Assembly (NCBI RefSeq): GCF_014648055.1
Contig: NZ_BMQJ01000027.1
Coordinates: 1 to 64,000, forward strand
Length of the DNA stretch: 64,000 nt
DNA from: Streptosporangium pseudovulgare
GTDB taxonomy: Bacteria > Actinomycetota > Actinomycetes > Streptosporangiales > Streptosporangiaceae
Reading direction: 5' to 3'
The notes beneath the pieces were generated by a model. The model was not told where the DNA came from, ran no database searches, and worked only from the letters and a program-made list of their open reading frames with translations. Below are positions 49,774-58,900 of the stretch, piece by piece. Positions within the stretch are counted from its first letter, which is position 1; each line of letters starts with the position of its first letter. Both the position numbers and the translations under genes were made by a program.

Positions 49774-50199
49774 ATGGGTGCTTGGGACAGCGGTCCTTTC
49801 GACAACGACTCGGCGGCGGACTGGTGCGGGGACCTGGGCGCTGCCGGTCCGGAGGACCGGGTGGGCGTGGTCCGGCAGGCGCTGCTCGGCGCCGCGGAGT
49901 CCGTGGACTACCTGGAGGTGGATGAGGGGTCCGCGGCGGTGGCGGCGGCGGCCATCGTCGCGGCCGAGTGCTGCGGCGGTCCGCCGGTCACTTCGGCGTA
50001 CGCGCCGGACTTCCTGCGGGAGGGCGGCGGGATCGGCCTTTCCGACGACCTCGTGCCGCTCGCGCTGCGTGCGCTGGACCGTGTCCTCGGTGAGGACTCC
50101 GAGCTCTGGGAGCTGTGGGAAGAGGCTGACGACGGTCGCTCGTTCCTGGCGGAGATCGAACCTTTGCGCGCCGCTCTCGCGCGGGGAACCTCCGGCTGA
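49774..50199 (+). CDS. DUF4259-domain protein
   Basis: A 141-residue acidic protein beginning GAWDSGPFDNDSAADW, the DUF4259 signature (Gly-x-Trp-x-x-x-x-Phe-x-x-Asp). It contains ECCGGPP and ends with helical LDRVLGEDSELWELWEE. Function unknown; proteins of this family often sit near mobile or toxin loci. ATG 49774 has GAGGAG 9 nt upstream. It lies just outside the tRNA-derived repeat at 50272. Confidence 0.85.
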   Translation: MGAWDSGPFDNDSAADWCGDLGAAGPEDRVGVVRQALLGAAESVDYLEVDEGSAAVAAAAIVAAECCGGPPVTSAYAPDFLREGGGIGLSDDLVPLALRALDRVLGEDSELWELWEEADDGRSFLAEIEPLRAALARGTSG

Positions 50200-50271
50200 G
50201 GGATCCTCCTGACGACCGCCGCTCACGGAGGCCGCGCGGCGGTGGGGAGGGGGCGGCCGGTCACCTGTGAA

Positions 50272-50334
50272 GGACCAGGTCGGAATGCGGAAGACCTGGT
50301 CCTGGTGGCGCGCCCCGCAGGATTCGAACCTGCG
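50272..50334 (-). repeat. Partial tRNA-Arg 3' end plus terminator (direct repeat of 51721-51782)
   Basis: The plus-strand tract 50303-50334 matches 51751-51782 at 31 of 32 bases: CCA end, acceptor strand and complete T-arm (TTCGAAT loop). A perfect 10-bp hairpin (50272-50281 / 50293-50302) next to it matches the terminator that follows the intact tRNA. The D-arm and anticodon arm are missing, so it is not a working tRNA. It looks like an attachment-site copy or a decayed tandem tRNA. Confidence 0.82.
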
Positions 50335-50404
50335 GCGGCCGCACATGTCACTGGCGAGGACTTTCCTCCCAGCTCTTGACCTGTCCCGTCTACCGTCCGA
50401 GAGC

Positions 50405-50878
50405 ATGTCGATCATGCTGTTTCTCCGCTTCTCGGCCATCGGGCTTCTCTGCGGGGTCGTGCTGGTCCCCCTCGCCTGGATCCAGCGGGGCGATGAATTC
50501 GAGCATCTGCGCCTGGCCGCGTTGATGGGCTTGGACGTCGCCCAGGTCGTCACGGTCCCGATCGCGCTGGCGGTCGGAGCCTGGAAGGTTCGCCCCTGGA
50601 GCAAGCGCCCCCGGCCGTCGCCTCCAGGCTTCGTCCTCGGAGGGGTCACCTTCGCGTTCGGGGTTCTGGTCATGACACAGGCGATGGCCACGACCAGCTG
50701 GCTCGAAGGCCGCCCCTCCGGGGTCGGCGATCCGGACGGCGAATCCTTCATGGCGATGCTCGCCGTGCTTTCGGGAGGAGTGACCCTGCTCATCAGCGCA
50801 GTGATCCTGATCAATCGAAGCGTGGCCCTGAGGCGTTCCCGGAAGGTGTCCTATGCGGCGTATGGTGCCGTGACCTGA
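50405..50878 (+). CDS. Small hypothetical membrane protein
   Basis: A 157-residue protein with four hydrophobic segments (LFLRFSAIGLLCGVVLVPLAW; VAQVVTVPIALAVG; GFVLGGVTFAFGVLVM; MLAVLSGGVTLLISAVILI) and short polar loops. ATG 50405 or ATG 50414; the ribosome site is weak. The longer frame reaching back through the tRNA remnant is an artefact. GC content is lower than that of the neighbours by eye. It lies between the two tRNA-derived repeats. No recognised family. Confidence 0.6.
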   Translation: MSIMLFLRFSAIGLLCGVVLVPLAWIQRGDEFEHLRLAALMGLDVAQVVTVPIALAVGAWKVRPWSKRPRPSPPGFVLGGVTFAFGVLVMTQAMATTSWLEGRPSGVGDPDGESFMAMLAVLSGGVTLLISAVILINRSVALRRSRKVSYAAYGAVT

Positions 50879-50963
50879 AGCCTCGCGCCGCACCGGGTAT
50901 GACGGGCCGAGATCGCTCCGCGTATGTTCCGGACCTTATGAGCCGAGGGCGTCAGCGGTAGGG

Positions 50964-51487
50964 ATGGATGTGGTCGGTGGATCCGATCAGAGCCGGACGG
51001 GCGAAACGGGCGGAAGACAGGTGGACGCCCGTGGCGCGTTCGGCAAGGGCCAGAGCGCTGGAGACAGGATCTTCGGGGAAGCCGAGTCCGTCTCCGTCGA
51101 TGTCCATGCCGAGGTTCTCGACATCCGCCTGGGCCCTTCGTCAGCAGCGACCGTCGTGGACGACGTGGACTTCATCGCACCGTCTCTGGACGGGCAAAGT
51201 GCGTCCGTCCGGCTGGACGCTCCGGATGACGGTTGGACGGTAGAGCCGAAACCGTTCGTGCTACGTCCGGGGGTGCTCTATCACGCGTTCGGCCACCAGG
51301 GGCGAGGCTCCGGCCAAGTCAGCACCGACCACGTCAGCTTCTCCGCCGAGAGCGTGGCAAAGCTCAAGCCAGGGTCGGTGCTGGTCCAGCGGTACGACGA
51401 GAGACGGTCACCCCCGAGTGGGGCGACGTTACGATCACGCGGGAAGAGTTCGACCGCCAAGGCCGGGATCCGGCCAACTGTCAATGA
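50964..51487 (+). pseudogene. Frameshifted hypothetical gene
   Basis: Protein-like sequence runs in one frame from about 51080 (VDVHAEVLDIRLGPSSAAT) to 51405 (KLKPGSVLVQRYDE), after which the frame degenerates. The adjacent frame continues with ETVTPEWGDVTITREEF and ends at TGA-type stop 51485-51487 (ANCQ end). Together they read as one ~150-residue protein broken by a single-base change near 51403-51410. The 5' end is unclear (ATG 50964 or 50968 in different frames, possibly a second lesion). No family recognised. Confidence 0.5.
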
Positions 51488-51715
51488 TCACTCGTCCACT
51501 GAAGTGGAGCGCCGCCTGTCGCTTCGCGGCGTGGTACCCCGGCCGGGCCGTTCGGCCGGTACGGCGCGGCTGACACCGCCGTGGACGGGGCACGCCGGCC
51601 GGGGAACCCGTAGGGCGCATCGGAGGCGAAGCGCCCGGCGAAGGAGCCGTGTATGTTCCGCGACCGGTGGCGTGCGGCTGCCTCCGACTGCATGGGGCGC
51701 CTACCCCGGAACATG
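51488..51715. other. Noncoding segment between the broken gene and tRNA terminator
   Basis: Only Arg/Pro-rich non-protein-like frames are present. Small inverted repeats (for example GGCCGGGCCGTTCGGCC near 51542) occur. Nothing convincing is seen. Confidence 0.5.
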
Positions 51716-51746
51716 AAAAAGGCCAGGTCAGAGTGCAGATGACCTG
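51716..51746 (-). terminator. Rho-independent terminator of tRNA-Arg
   Basis: On the minus strand a 7-bp stem CAGGTCA / TGACCTG with a 9-nt loop is followed by GGCC and TTTTT (51720-51716), directly after the tRNA 3' end. Confidence 0.82.
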
Positions 51747-51753
51747 ATCTTGG

Positions 51754-51830
51754 TGGCGCGCCCTGCAGGATTCGAACCTGCGACCGTCGGATTAGAAGTC
51801 CGGTGCTCTATCCAGCTGAGCTAAGGGCGC
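51754..51830 (-). tRNA. tRNA-Arg (anticodon TCT)
   Basis: Minus-strand gene: acceptor GCGCCCT pairs with AGGGCGC, D-arm GCTCAGCTGGATAGAGC, anticodon arm CCGGACTTCTAATCCGA... with anticodon TCT, T-arm GCAGGTTCGAATCCTGC, discriminator G and an encoded CCA (51754-51756). The cloverleaf is complete. It decodes AGA, a rare codon in this GC-rich genome. Such tRNA 3' ends are common integration sites, and a copy of this one's 3' end lies at 50272-50334. Confidence 0.95.
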
Positions 51831-52048
51831 TCCCGCCTAATTGTGCATGATTCAGGAAGCGGTCACGCATCAGTTATCAGGCTGTGTTGTGAGGATCACT
51901 GTAGGGGATCCGTGAACCGTCCGGTGCGGTAAGCGCCATCCGGGCGGCAGCGGCCCGGAAAGGCGGAACTCCGCGAGGGCCGGTCGGCCGGGCGGGTTCG
52001 CACGAGCGCGTTCCCGTCCGCCTTCGGGCGGGTCTACCCTCGTATGCC

Positions 52049-52849
52049 ATGTCCGCTGTCACGGCCCACGAGGAGATCCCCTTGCTGGGCGGTGACGTGA
52101 CCTGCGGGGTGGTCCGGGTCGGTGAGACCGTCCGCAGGCCCGCCCGGCCGTCCACGCCCGCGGTCCACGCGCTGCTGCGGCACCTGGAGGCCGCCGGGTT
52201 CGACGGCGCGCCCCGGGCGCTGGGAACGGACGAGCGGGGCCGGGAGATCCTCTCCTACGTCGAGGGCCGCTCCGCTCCCAGGCCGCTTCCCGGCTACGCA
52301 CTCACCGACGAGGCGCTGGTCGCCCTGGCGGTCCTGCTGCGCCGCTTCCACGACGCGGCGACGGGCTTCACCCCGCCGCCGCGCGCCGTGTGGGAGGCCG
52401 GGTCCAACGACGACGCGGCCCCGGAGCTGGTCGGGCACTGCGACGTCAACCTCGACAACGTCATCTTCCGCGACGGCCTGCCCGCGGCGCTGATCGACTT
52501 CGACCTGGCCCGGCCGACGACCCGGCTGTTCGACGTGGTGACGACCCTGCGGCACTGGGCTCCGCTCGCCGACCCGCTGGACCTGGAGCCGCTCCAGCGT
52601 TCCCTGCCGGTCGGCCCTCGGCTGCGGCTGTTCTGCGACGCGTACGGCCTGGCCCCCCGCGACCGCCGCCGCCTGCTCGACCTCGCCCGCCTGCGCTTCG
52701 GCCGCTCCTACCACGTCATGCGGACCAGGGCCGTCACCGCCGGCGGCGGCTGGGCCCGCATGTGGGAGTCGGGCGCGGGGGAGCGCATCCGCCGGGCCCT
52801 CGCCTGGCTCGACACACATCAGGACGAACTCGATGCCCATCTCCTCTGA
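52049..52849 (+). CDS. Aminoglycoside-phosphotransferase-family kinase
   Basis: A 266-residue APH/choline-kinase-fold protein. The catalytic loop is GHCDVNLDNVIF (His-x-Asp-x-x-x-x-Asn) and the metal site LIDFDLARP (Asp). The N-terminal lobe is short (starts near LLGGDVTCGVVRVGETVRRP). It phosphorylates a small hydroxyl compound; drug resistance is not implied. ATG 52049. It overlaps the 5' end of the cobD frame by 17 nt if the longer cobD start is used. Confidence 0.86.
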   Translation: MSAVTAHEEIPLLGGDVTCGVVRVGETVRRPARPSTPAVHALLRHLEAAGFDGAPRALGTDERGREILSYVEGRSAPRPLPGYALTDEALVALAVLLRRFHDAATGFTPPPRAVWEAGSNDDAAPELVGHCDVNLDNVIFRDGLPAALIDFDLARPTTRLFDVVTTLRHWAPLADPLDLEPLQRSLPVGPRLRLFCDAYGLAPRDRRRLLDLARLRFGRSYHVMRTRAVTAGGGWARMWESGAGERIRRALAWLDTHQDELDAHLL

Positions 52850-54026
52850 CCTCCGCACCGCTCCGGGAGCCCTCGGCCGCCGCTCCGTCCCGGAAACACT
52901 CGGTGACGCCCTGCGCCGGACCCTCTCAGGAAGCAGGGCCCTCTCAGGAAGCAGGAGCCTCTCCGGGAACGGAACCCTCTCCGGAAGCGGGATCTCCGGA
53001 CGGGCCTCCGGCCGATTCCTCGGACGCGCGCTCTTCCAGATGTCCGGCCCGGTGCGGCCCGGCCGGGCCGAGGCGTTCGGCGTGCTCGCCGGGGTCGCCC
53101 TCGACGCGCTGCTCGCCGACCCCCGGCGCGGCCACCCGGTGGCGCTGTTCGGCCGGGCCGCCACCGCACTGGAGAGACGCCTGTACGGCGACGCCCGCCC
53201 CGCCGGGATCCGCTACGTCGCCGCCTGCGTCGGCCCGGTGGCGCTGCTCGGGCTGGCCGCGGCCCGGACGCCGGACCCGCGGGTCCGGGGCGCGCTGGCC
53301 GCGGCGGCGACCTGGGCGGTGCTGGGCGGCACCACCCTGGGACGCGAGGGTGCCGCCATGGCCGGGCTGCTGGAGTCCGGTGACCTCGCCGGGGCCCGTC
53401 GGCGGCTGCCGCACCTGTGCGGGCGCGACCCGTCCCGGCTGGAGGAGTCCGGGCTGGCCCGGGCCACCGTCGAGTCGATCGCGGAGAACACCTCCGACGC
53501 CGTCGTGGCGCCGCTGTTCTGGGGCGCGGTCGCCGGGATCCCGGGCCTGCTGGCCTACCGGGCGGTCAACACCCTCGACGCGATGGTGGGCCACCGCGAC
53601 GCGCGCTACGAGCGGTTCGGCTGGGCCGCGGCCCGGCTCGACGACGTGGCCAACTACGTCCCGGCCCGGATCACCGGGCTGCTGACGGTCCTCGCCGCCC
53701 CGCTGGCCGGCGGTTCGGTCCGGCGGGCGGCGGCCGTGCTGCGCCGGGACGGCCACCGCCACCCGAGCCCCAACGCGGGCCGGTGCGAGGCGGCCTTCGC
53801 CGGGGCGCTGGACCTCACGCTCGGCGGCGTGAACGTCTACGGCGAACGCGTGGAACACCGCCCGGAGATGGGCGACGGCGCCAAGCCGTCGGTCGCGGAC
53901 ATCCGCAGGTCCGTACGGCTGGCACGGACGATGAACCTCGCCGCCGCGGGCCTGGCCGCCGCCGCGCTGCTCGCCCGCCGTACCGGACCGGGGAAGGGGC
54001 GGCCCGCGAGCCGGGCTGCCGGATGA
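52833..54026 (+). CDS. cobD: Adenosylcobinamide-phosphate synthase (CobD/CbiB)
   Basis: A 397-residue membrane protein of cobalamin synthesis that attaches aminopropanol (or its phosphate) to adenosylcobyric acid. Motifs: LAGVALDALLADPRRGHPVALFGR, ARATVESIAENTSDAVVAPLFWGAVAGIPGLLAYRAVNTLDAMVGHRD and GDGAKPSVADI. The first 69 residues are a Ser/Gly/Leu-rich tail with repeats of the form LSGSR/LSGNG that the family lacks; the conserved part begins at an in-frame ATG 53040 (MSGPVRPGR), which may be the true start. TGA overlaps the ATG of the hexapeptide-repeat ORF. Next along is cobQ, the preceding step in the pathway. Confidence 0.9.
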   Translation: MPISSDLRTAPGALGRRSVPETLGDALRRTLSGSRALSGSRSLSGNGTLSGSGISGRASGRFLGRALFQMSGPVRPGRAEAFGVLAGVALDALLADPRRGHPVALFGRAATALERRLYGDARPAGIRYVAACVGPVALLGLAAARTPDPRVRGALAAAATWAVLGGTTLGREGAAMAGLLESGDLAGARRRLPHLCGRDPSRLEESGLARATVESIAENTSDAVVAPLFWGAVAGIPGLLAYRAVNTLDAMVGHRDARYERFGWAAARLDDVANYVPARITGLLTVLAAPLAGGSVRRAAAVLRRDGHRHPSPNAGRCEAAFAGALDLTLGGVNVYGERVEHRPEMGDGAKPSVADIRRSVRLARTMNLAAAGLAAAALLARRTGPGKGRPASRAAG

Positions 54027-54208
54027 TGAGCGGTGACCGGGCGACAGGCGGCGATCGGATGACGGGCGGGGGCCGGATGACGGGCGGCGGCCGGGCGACG
54101 AGCAGCGGCCGGATGACGGGTGGCGATCAGGCGACGGGCGGCGGCCGGGCGACGAGCAGGGCGGTCCGGGCAGGAACGGACGGAAGAGACGGGAAGGTGC
54201 GCGGGTGA
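54023..54208 (+). CDS. Hexapeptide-repeat ORF linking cobD and cobQ
   Basis: ATG 54023 overlaps the cobD stop (ATGA), and the TGA at 54206-54208 overlaps the cobQ GTG (GTGA). The 61 codons read as about eight hexapeptides of the type GDRATG, GDRMTG, GGRMTG, GGRATS, SGRMTG, GDQATG. On DNA this is an 18-bp minisatellite. It may be translated as a ribosome bridge; it may equally be repeat DNA that happens to be open. No ribosome site is close to the ATG. No function recognised. Confidence 0.35.
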   Translation: MMSGDRATGGDRMTGGGRMTGGGRATSSGRMTGGDQATGGGRATSRAVRAGTDGRDGKVRG

Positions 54209-55695
54209 AGGGCGCGTTGCTGGTCGCCGGGACCACCTCCGACGCGGGCAAGAGCGTCGTCACCGCCGGTGTCTGCCGCTGGCTGGCCCGCCAGGGGGTC
54301 AAGGTCGCGCCGTACAAGGCGCAGAACATGTCGCTCAACTCCTTCGTCACCGCCGACGGCGCCGAGATCGGCCGCGCGCAGGCGATGCAGGCCGCCGCGT
54401 GCGGCCTGGAGCCGGCGGCCGACATGAACCCGATCCTCCTCAAGCCGGGCAGCGACCGGCGCAGCCAGGTCGTGGTCATGGGACGGCCGCTGACCGACGT
54501 CGACGCGATGGAGTACCGGGACCTCAAGGACCACCTCCGCACGGTCGCCGTCGACGCGCTGGAACGGCTGCGCGCCCGCTACGACGTCGTGGTCTGCGAG
54601 GGCGCGGGCAGCCCGGCGGAGATCAACCTGCGCGAGGGCGACATCGCCAACATGGGCCTGGCCCGCGCCGCCGGCCTGCCGGTCGTCGTGGTCGGCGACA
54701 TCGACCGCGGCGGGGTCTTCGCCGCGATGTACGGGACGGTGGCCCTGCTGGAGCCCGCCGACCAGGCGCTGATCGCCGGGTTCGTGGTCAACAAGTTCCG
54801 CGGGGCCCGCGAGCTCCTCGAACCGGCCCTCGGCATGATCAGGGAGCTGACCGGCCGGGAGGTCTACGGCGTGCTGCCGTGGCTGGAGGGCGCATGGCTG
54901 GACGCCGAGGACTCCCTCGCCCTGGACAACCGCCCCGCGATCGGGACGCGTGCGCCGTACGGCCGGCAGACCCTGCGCGTCGCGGTGGTCAGGCTGCCGC
55001 GCGTCTCCAACTTCACCGACGTCGACGCCCTGGCCGCCGAGCCCGGGGTGACGGTCCGCTTCGTGACCTCCCCGGCCGAGCTGGACGACGCCGACCTGGT
55101 GGTGCTGCCCGGCTCCCGCGCCACGGTCTCCGACCTGGCCTGGCTGCGCGCGACCGGCCTGGCCGCCGCGCTGCCCGGCCGGGCCGTGCTGGGCATCTGC
55201 GGCGGCTACCAGATGCTCGCCCGGACCATCCACGACGACGTCGAGTCCGGCGCCGGCCGGGTGGAGGGGCTCGGCCTGCTGCCCGCGACGGTGGTGTTCG
55301 CCCCGGACAAGACGCTGGGCCGGCCGGTCGGCGCGGCGTACGGCTGCCCCGTCACGGCCTACGAGATCCACCACGGGATCGTGACGGCCGAGGGCGGCGA
55401 GCCGTTCCTCGACGGTTGCCGCTCGGGCACCGTCTGGGGCACCACCTGGCACGGCGCGCTGGAGAACGACGGCTTCCGCCGGGCGTTCCTGGCCGACGTG
55501 GCGGCGGTGACCGGCCGCGACTTCGTGCCCGCCCCGGACGTCTCCTTCGCCGCGCTGCGCGAGGAACGGCTGGACGCCCTGGGCGACCTGGTCGAACACC
55601 ATCTGGACACCGGCGCCCTGCTCCGGCTCCTGGAACACGGAGTCCCGGAGGGCCTGCCGATCCTGCCGCCGGGCGGCGTCCGGGGAACGCCGTGA
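54205..55695 (+). CDS. cobQ: Cobyric acid synthase
   Basis: A 496-residue glutamine amidotransferase that amidates four side chains of adenosylcobyrinic a,c-diamide. N-terminal dethiobiotin-synthetase-like domain: VAGTTSDAGKSVVTAG (P-loop), VAPYKAQNMSLNSFVT, CEGAGSPAEINLR. C-terminal class I GATase-like domain: LGICGGYQML (nucleophile Cys) and YEIHHG (His). GTG 54205 has GGGAAGG about 9 nt upstream. Follows cobD and the repeat ORF in the same direction; other cob genes are not in the window and no cobalamin riboswitch is seen. Confidence 0.95.
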   Translation: MKGALLVAGTTSDAGKSVVTAGVCRWLARQGVKVAPYKAQNMSLNSFVTADGAEIGRAQAMQAAACGLEPAADMNPILLKPGSDRRSQVVVMGRPLTDVDAMEYRDLKDHLRTVAVDALERLRARYDVVVCEGAGSPAEINLREGDIANMGLARAAGLPVVVVGDIDRGGVFAAMYGTVALLEPADQALIAGFVVNKFRGARELLEPALGMIRELTGREVYGVLPWLEGAWLDAEDSLALDNRPAIGTRAPYGRQTLRVAVVRLPRVSNFTDVDALAAEPGVTVRFVTSPAELDDADLVVLPGSRATVSDLAWLRATGLAAALPGRAVLGICGGYQMLARTIHDDVESGAGRVEGLGLLPATVVFAPDKTLGRPVGAAYGCPVTAYEIHHGIVTAEGGEPFLDGCRSGTVWGTTWHGALENDGFRRAFLADVAAVTGRDFVPAPDVSFAALREERLDALGDLVEHHLDTGALLRLLEHGVPEGLPILPPGGVRGTP

Positions 55696-55983
55696 CGGGG
55701 CCGCCGTGACAGGAACGCCGCGAACGCCGGGACCGGACCCGGCGGGCGGGTCGGGGATGGGCCGGTCACGCGCGCCGCGTCGCGGTCCCGCGCGGGCCGG
55801 GACCCCGCGCGATCGGCGGGGCCGGGTGGAGCGGGACGGCCCCAGATCCCACGCGGGCCGGGACCCCGCGCCGACCGTCCGGCGATGATCGGGTCTTCGC
55901 CGGAGATCTCCGCTGACCCCTGCGGATCCCGGTATTTCGCGCGATCATGGTATGCGAACTGCACAGCGTCACCGAGGAGCGGG
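55696..55983 (+). other. 288-bp intergenic region before the NACHT gene
   Basis: No gene is supported. Short direct repeats (GCGGGCCGGGACCCCGCG type, near 55791 and 55852) occur; the last 100 nt are less GC-rich (GGTATTTCGCGCGATCATGGTATG) and likely hold the promoter of the NACHT gene. GAGGAG precedes ATG 55984. Confidence 0.5.
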
Positions 55984-58900
55984 ATGCCGGGACTGGAAGC
56001 CGTCGTCGCCGCGGCGGGAAAGGCCGTCGCCGAGCGCGCCGTACGGGAGGGGCTGGCCGCGCGGGCGGACGGGGCGGAGCGGAAGGCGGACCTCGCGACG
56101 CTGATCCGCAGCGGGTTCCCCGACCGGTTCGTCCGGCGCAGCCTCGAACGGCAGCTGGAGGCCATCGCCGACGGGGTGGAGCGGCGGCTGGCGGCGCTCG
56201 TCGAACGGGAGTACGGCGGGCTCACCGAGGGCGACCGGGCGGCGGTCCTGCACGAGGTGCTGGCGGCGCTGAAGGCCGCCGACCTGACCGACGGCGCCGT
56301 CCTGGCGGCCGACATGGACCCGATCAAGCTCGCCAGGGCCGTCCGCGCCGGGCTGCCCGACCCGGTCCGGCAGCTCGGCGAGGCCGGGGGACGGCTGTAC
56401 GACGTGCTGCTGGACGAGTGCCTCGACTGCCTCGTCCGGATCATCCAGCAGCTCCCGCAGTACCTGCCGCGGGCCGCCACCGAGCTCCTCGGCCGCCTGT
56501 CGTCCGTCGAGGAGCGGATCGCCGCCCTCGGGCAGCACGTCTCGGCGGCACTGGCCCGGCTGCCCGCCCGCTCCCTGGAGGCGCCCTGCGGCACCCAGGA
56601 CGACGCGGAGTTCGAGCGCCGCTACCTCGAACACCTCGGCCGCACCCTCGACGAGGTCGAGCTGTTCGGCGTCCGCGTGGAGAACTACCGGCCCCGCGCC
56701 ACCCTGAGCGTCGCCTACATCAGCCTCAGCGTCTCGGCGGAGGCGGAGGCGAAGGCGCGCCGCCGCGTCCCGGAGCGGATGCGCCTCGCCGAGCTGGCCG
56801 GGACGGCCGCCGAGACGGAACCGGCGACCCTGCGCGTCGAGAGCGCCCTCGGCCGGTCCCGGCGCACCCTCCTGCGCGGCGACGCCGGGTCCGGCAAGAG
56901 CACGCTGCTGCGCTGGCTGTCGGTGACCGCGGCGCGCGGCGGCTTCTCAGGCGACCTGGAGTCCTGGAACGGCTCCATCCCGTTCGTCGTCAAGCTCCGC
57001 AGCCACCCCTCCGGCGACCTGCCCGCGCCCGAGGACCTCCTCGCGGACGTCGCCGGGCCGGTGGCCGGGCGGATGCCCGCCGGGTGGGCGCACCGGGTGC
57101 TCGACGCGGGACGGGCGCTGCTGCTCGTCGACGGGGTGGACGAGCTGGCCGTACGGCACCGCCCCGCGGTCCGTAAGTGGCTCGCCGGGCTGCTGGCCGC
57201 CTACCCCGGCACCCGGACCGTCGTCACCTCCCGCCCCGCGGCCGCCGACGCCCGCTGGCTGACCGAGGAGGGCTTCACCTCGGTCACGCTGGAGCCGATG
57301 ACCCCGCCCGACCTGCGGGAACTGGTACGGCAGTGGCACACGGCGATGCGCGGGTCACCGAGCCTGCCGTGCCCGCCGGAGCGGCTGGACGAGTACGAGG
57401 GCGCGTTGCTGGCCCGGTTCGAAGGCGGCCCGCACCTGCGGGCGCTCGCCGCGACGCCGCTGCTCGCGGCGATGCTGTGCGCGCTGAACCTCGACCGCGG
57501 CAAGCAGCTGCCGCGCAACCGGATGGGCCTGTACGCGGCGGCGCTGGAGCTGCTGCTGGAACGCCGGGACGCCGAGCGCGGCATCGCCGCCGAGGTCGCC
57601 CTCGAAGCCGAACAGAAGGTCCGCATCCTGCAGGACCTCGCCTGGCAGCTCGCCGTGTGGGGCCGCTCGGAGCTCGCGAGGACGACGGCGCTGCGACGGG
57701 TCGAGGAGAAGATCCGGACCATGCCCCGGGTGAAGGCGACCGCCGAGGCCGTGCTCGACCACCTGCTCCAGCGCAGCGGGGTGATCCGGGAACCGGTGCC
57801 GGGCCGGATCGACTTCGTGCACCGGACCGTGCAGGAGTATCTCGCCGCCAAACAGGCCGCCGACGACGCCGACGTGGAACCCCTGGTGGAACGCGCGCAC
57901 CTCGACCAGTGGCGCGAGACGGTGGTGATGGCCGCCGGGCACGCCAACGCGCCCGTGCGGCGCGACCTGCTGCGCGGACTGCTCGACCGGATCGACGCCG
58001 AGGACCGGTACGGCAGGCGGCTGCGGCTGCTGGTCGCCGGCTGCCTGGAGACGATCCAGGAACTCCCCGGAGACCTGCGCGACCGCCTGGAGGGCTGCCT
58101 CGCCGCGGTGATCCCGCCGCGCAACGAGGCCGAGGCGAGGACGCTCGCGCTCGCCGGGGAGGAGGTGCTGTGCCGCCTCCCCGACGACGTGCGCGGCCTG
58201 CCGAAGGCGCGGGCGGTGGCGACGGTGCGGACCTGCTGGCTGATCAACGGGGAGGAGGCGCTGCGCAGGCTCGCCGGGTACGCGGGGGATCCCCGCGAGG
58301 CGGTCCAGCGGGAACTCGTGACCGGGTGGGAGTACTTCGACCCCGGCGAGTACGCCGCCCGGGTCCTGGCGGACGCGGTTCTCCCCGAGATCCTCGCCGT
58401 CACGAACCCGCGCATGCTGGGCGGCCTTCGTCACCTGAAGAACCCGAAGAAGCTGATCGTGAGCTGCCGGGTCTCGGAAGATCTGCGGTTCCTCCGGGCC
58501 GCGCCGCCGCTGCGCTGGCTCTACCTGTTCTCCGTGGGCGACGTCGACCTGAACGACCTCGCGTCACAGCCGGCGCTGACGGTGCTGTACGTCGGGATGG
58601 CGTCGCGCCGCCGGAGCGACCTCGGCTGCCTGACCCGCCTGCCCGGACTCCGGAACCTGCTCCTGGAGAACTTCGACTTCGCGGGGAGCCTCGCGTTCCT
58701 CGATGAGCTTCCCCGGCTCGGCACGCTCCTGCTCGGCGACCTGGGTTCGGTCCGGGACTTCGGCCCGGTCACCCGGCATACCGCGCTCCAGGATCTGACG
58801 CTCCGCGGCGCGCGCCATCTGAAGGACGTCACGTTCCTGGCGGACCTCCCCCGCCTGGAGATGCTCGCCCTCGATGGAGCGGACATCCGCGGGGGTCTCG

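Noticed and set aside
50303..50334. Second tRNA gene
   Set aside because: Only the T-arm and acceptor 3' strand are present; no D-arm, anticodon arm or 5' acceptor strand can be formed.
50267..50404. Upstream extension of the membrane protein through the tRNA remnant
   Set aside because: The peptide it would encode (APQDSNLRRPH) is the usual false translation of a reversed tRNA 3' end.
52034..53164. Long minus-strand ORF opposite the phosphotransferase and cobD
   Set aside because: It is the GC-driven antisense shadow of two genes with clear family motifs on the plus strand.
54027..54204. Cobalamin riboswitch before cobQ
   Set aside because: No conserved B12-box or other aptamer core is present; the segment is an 18-bp tandem repeat.
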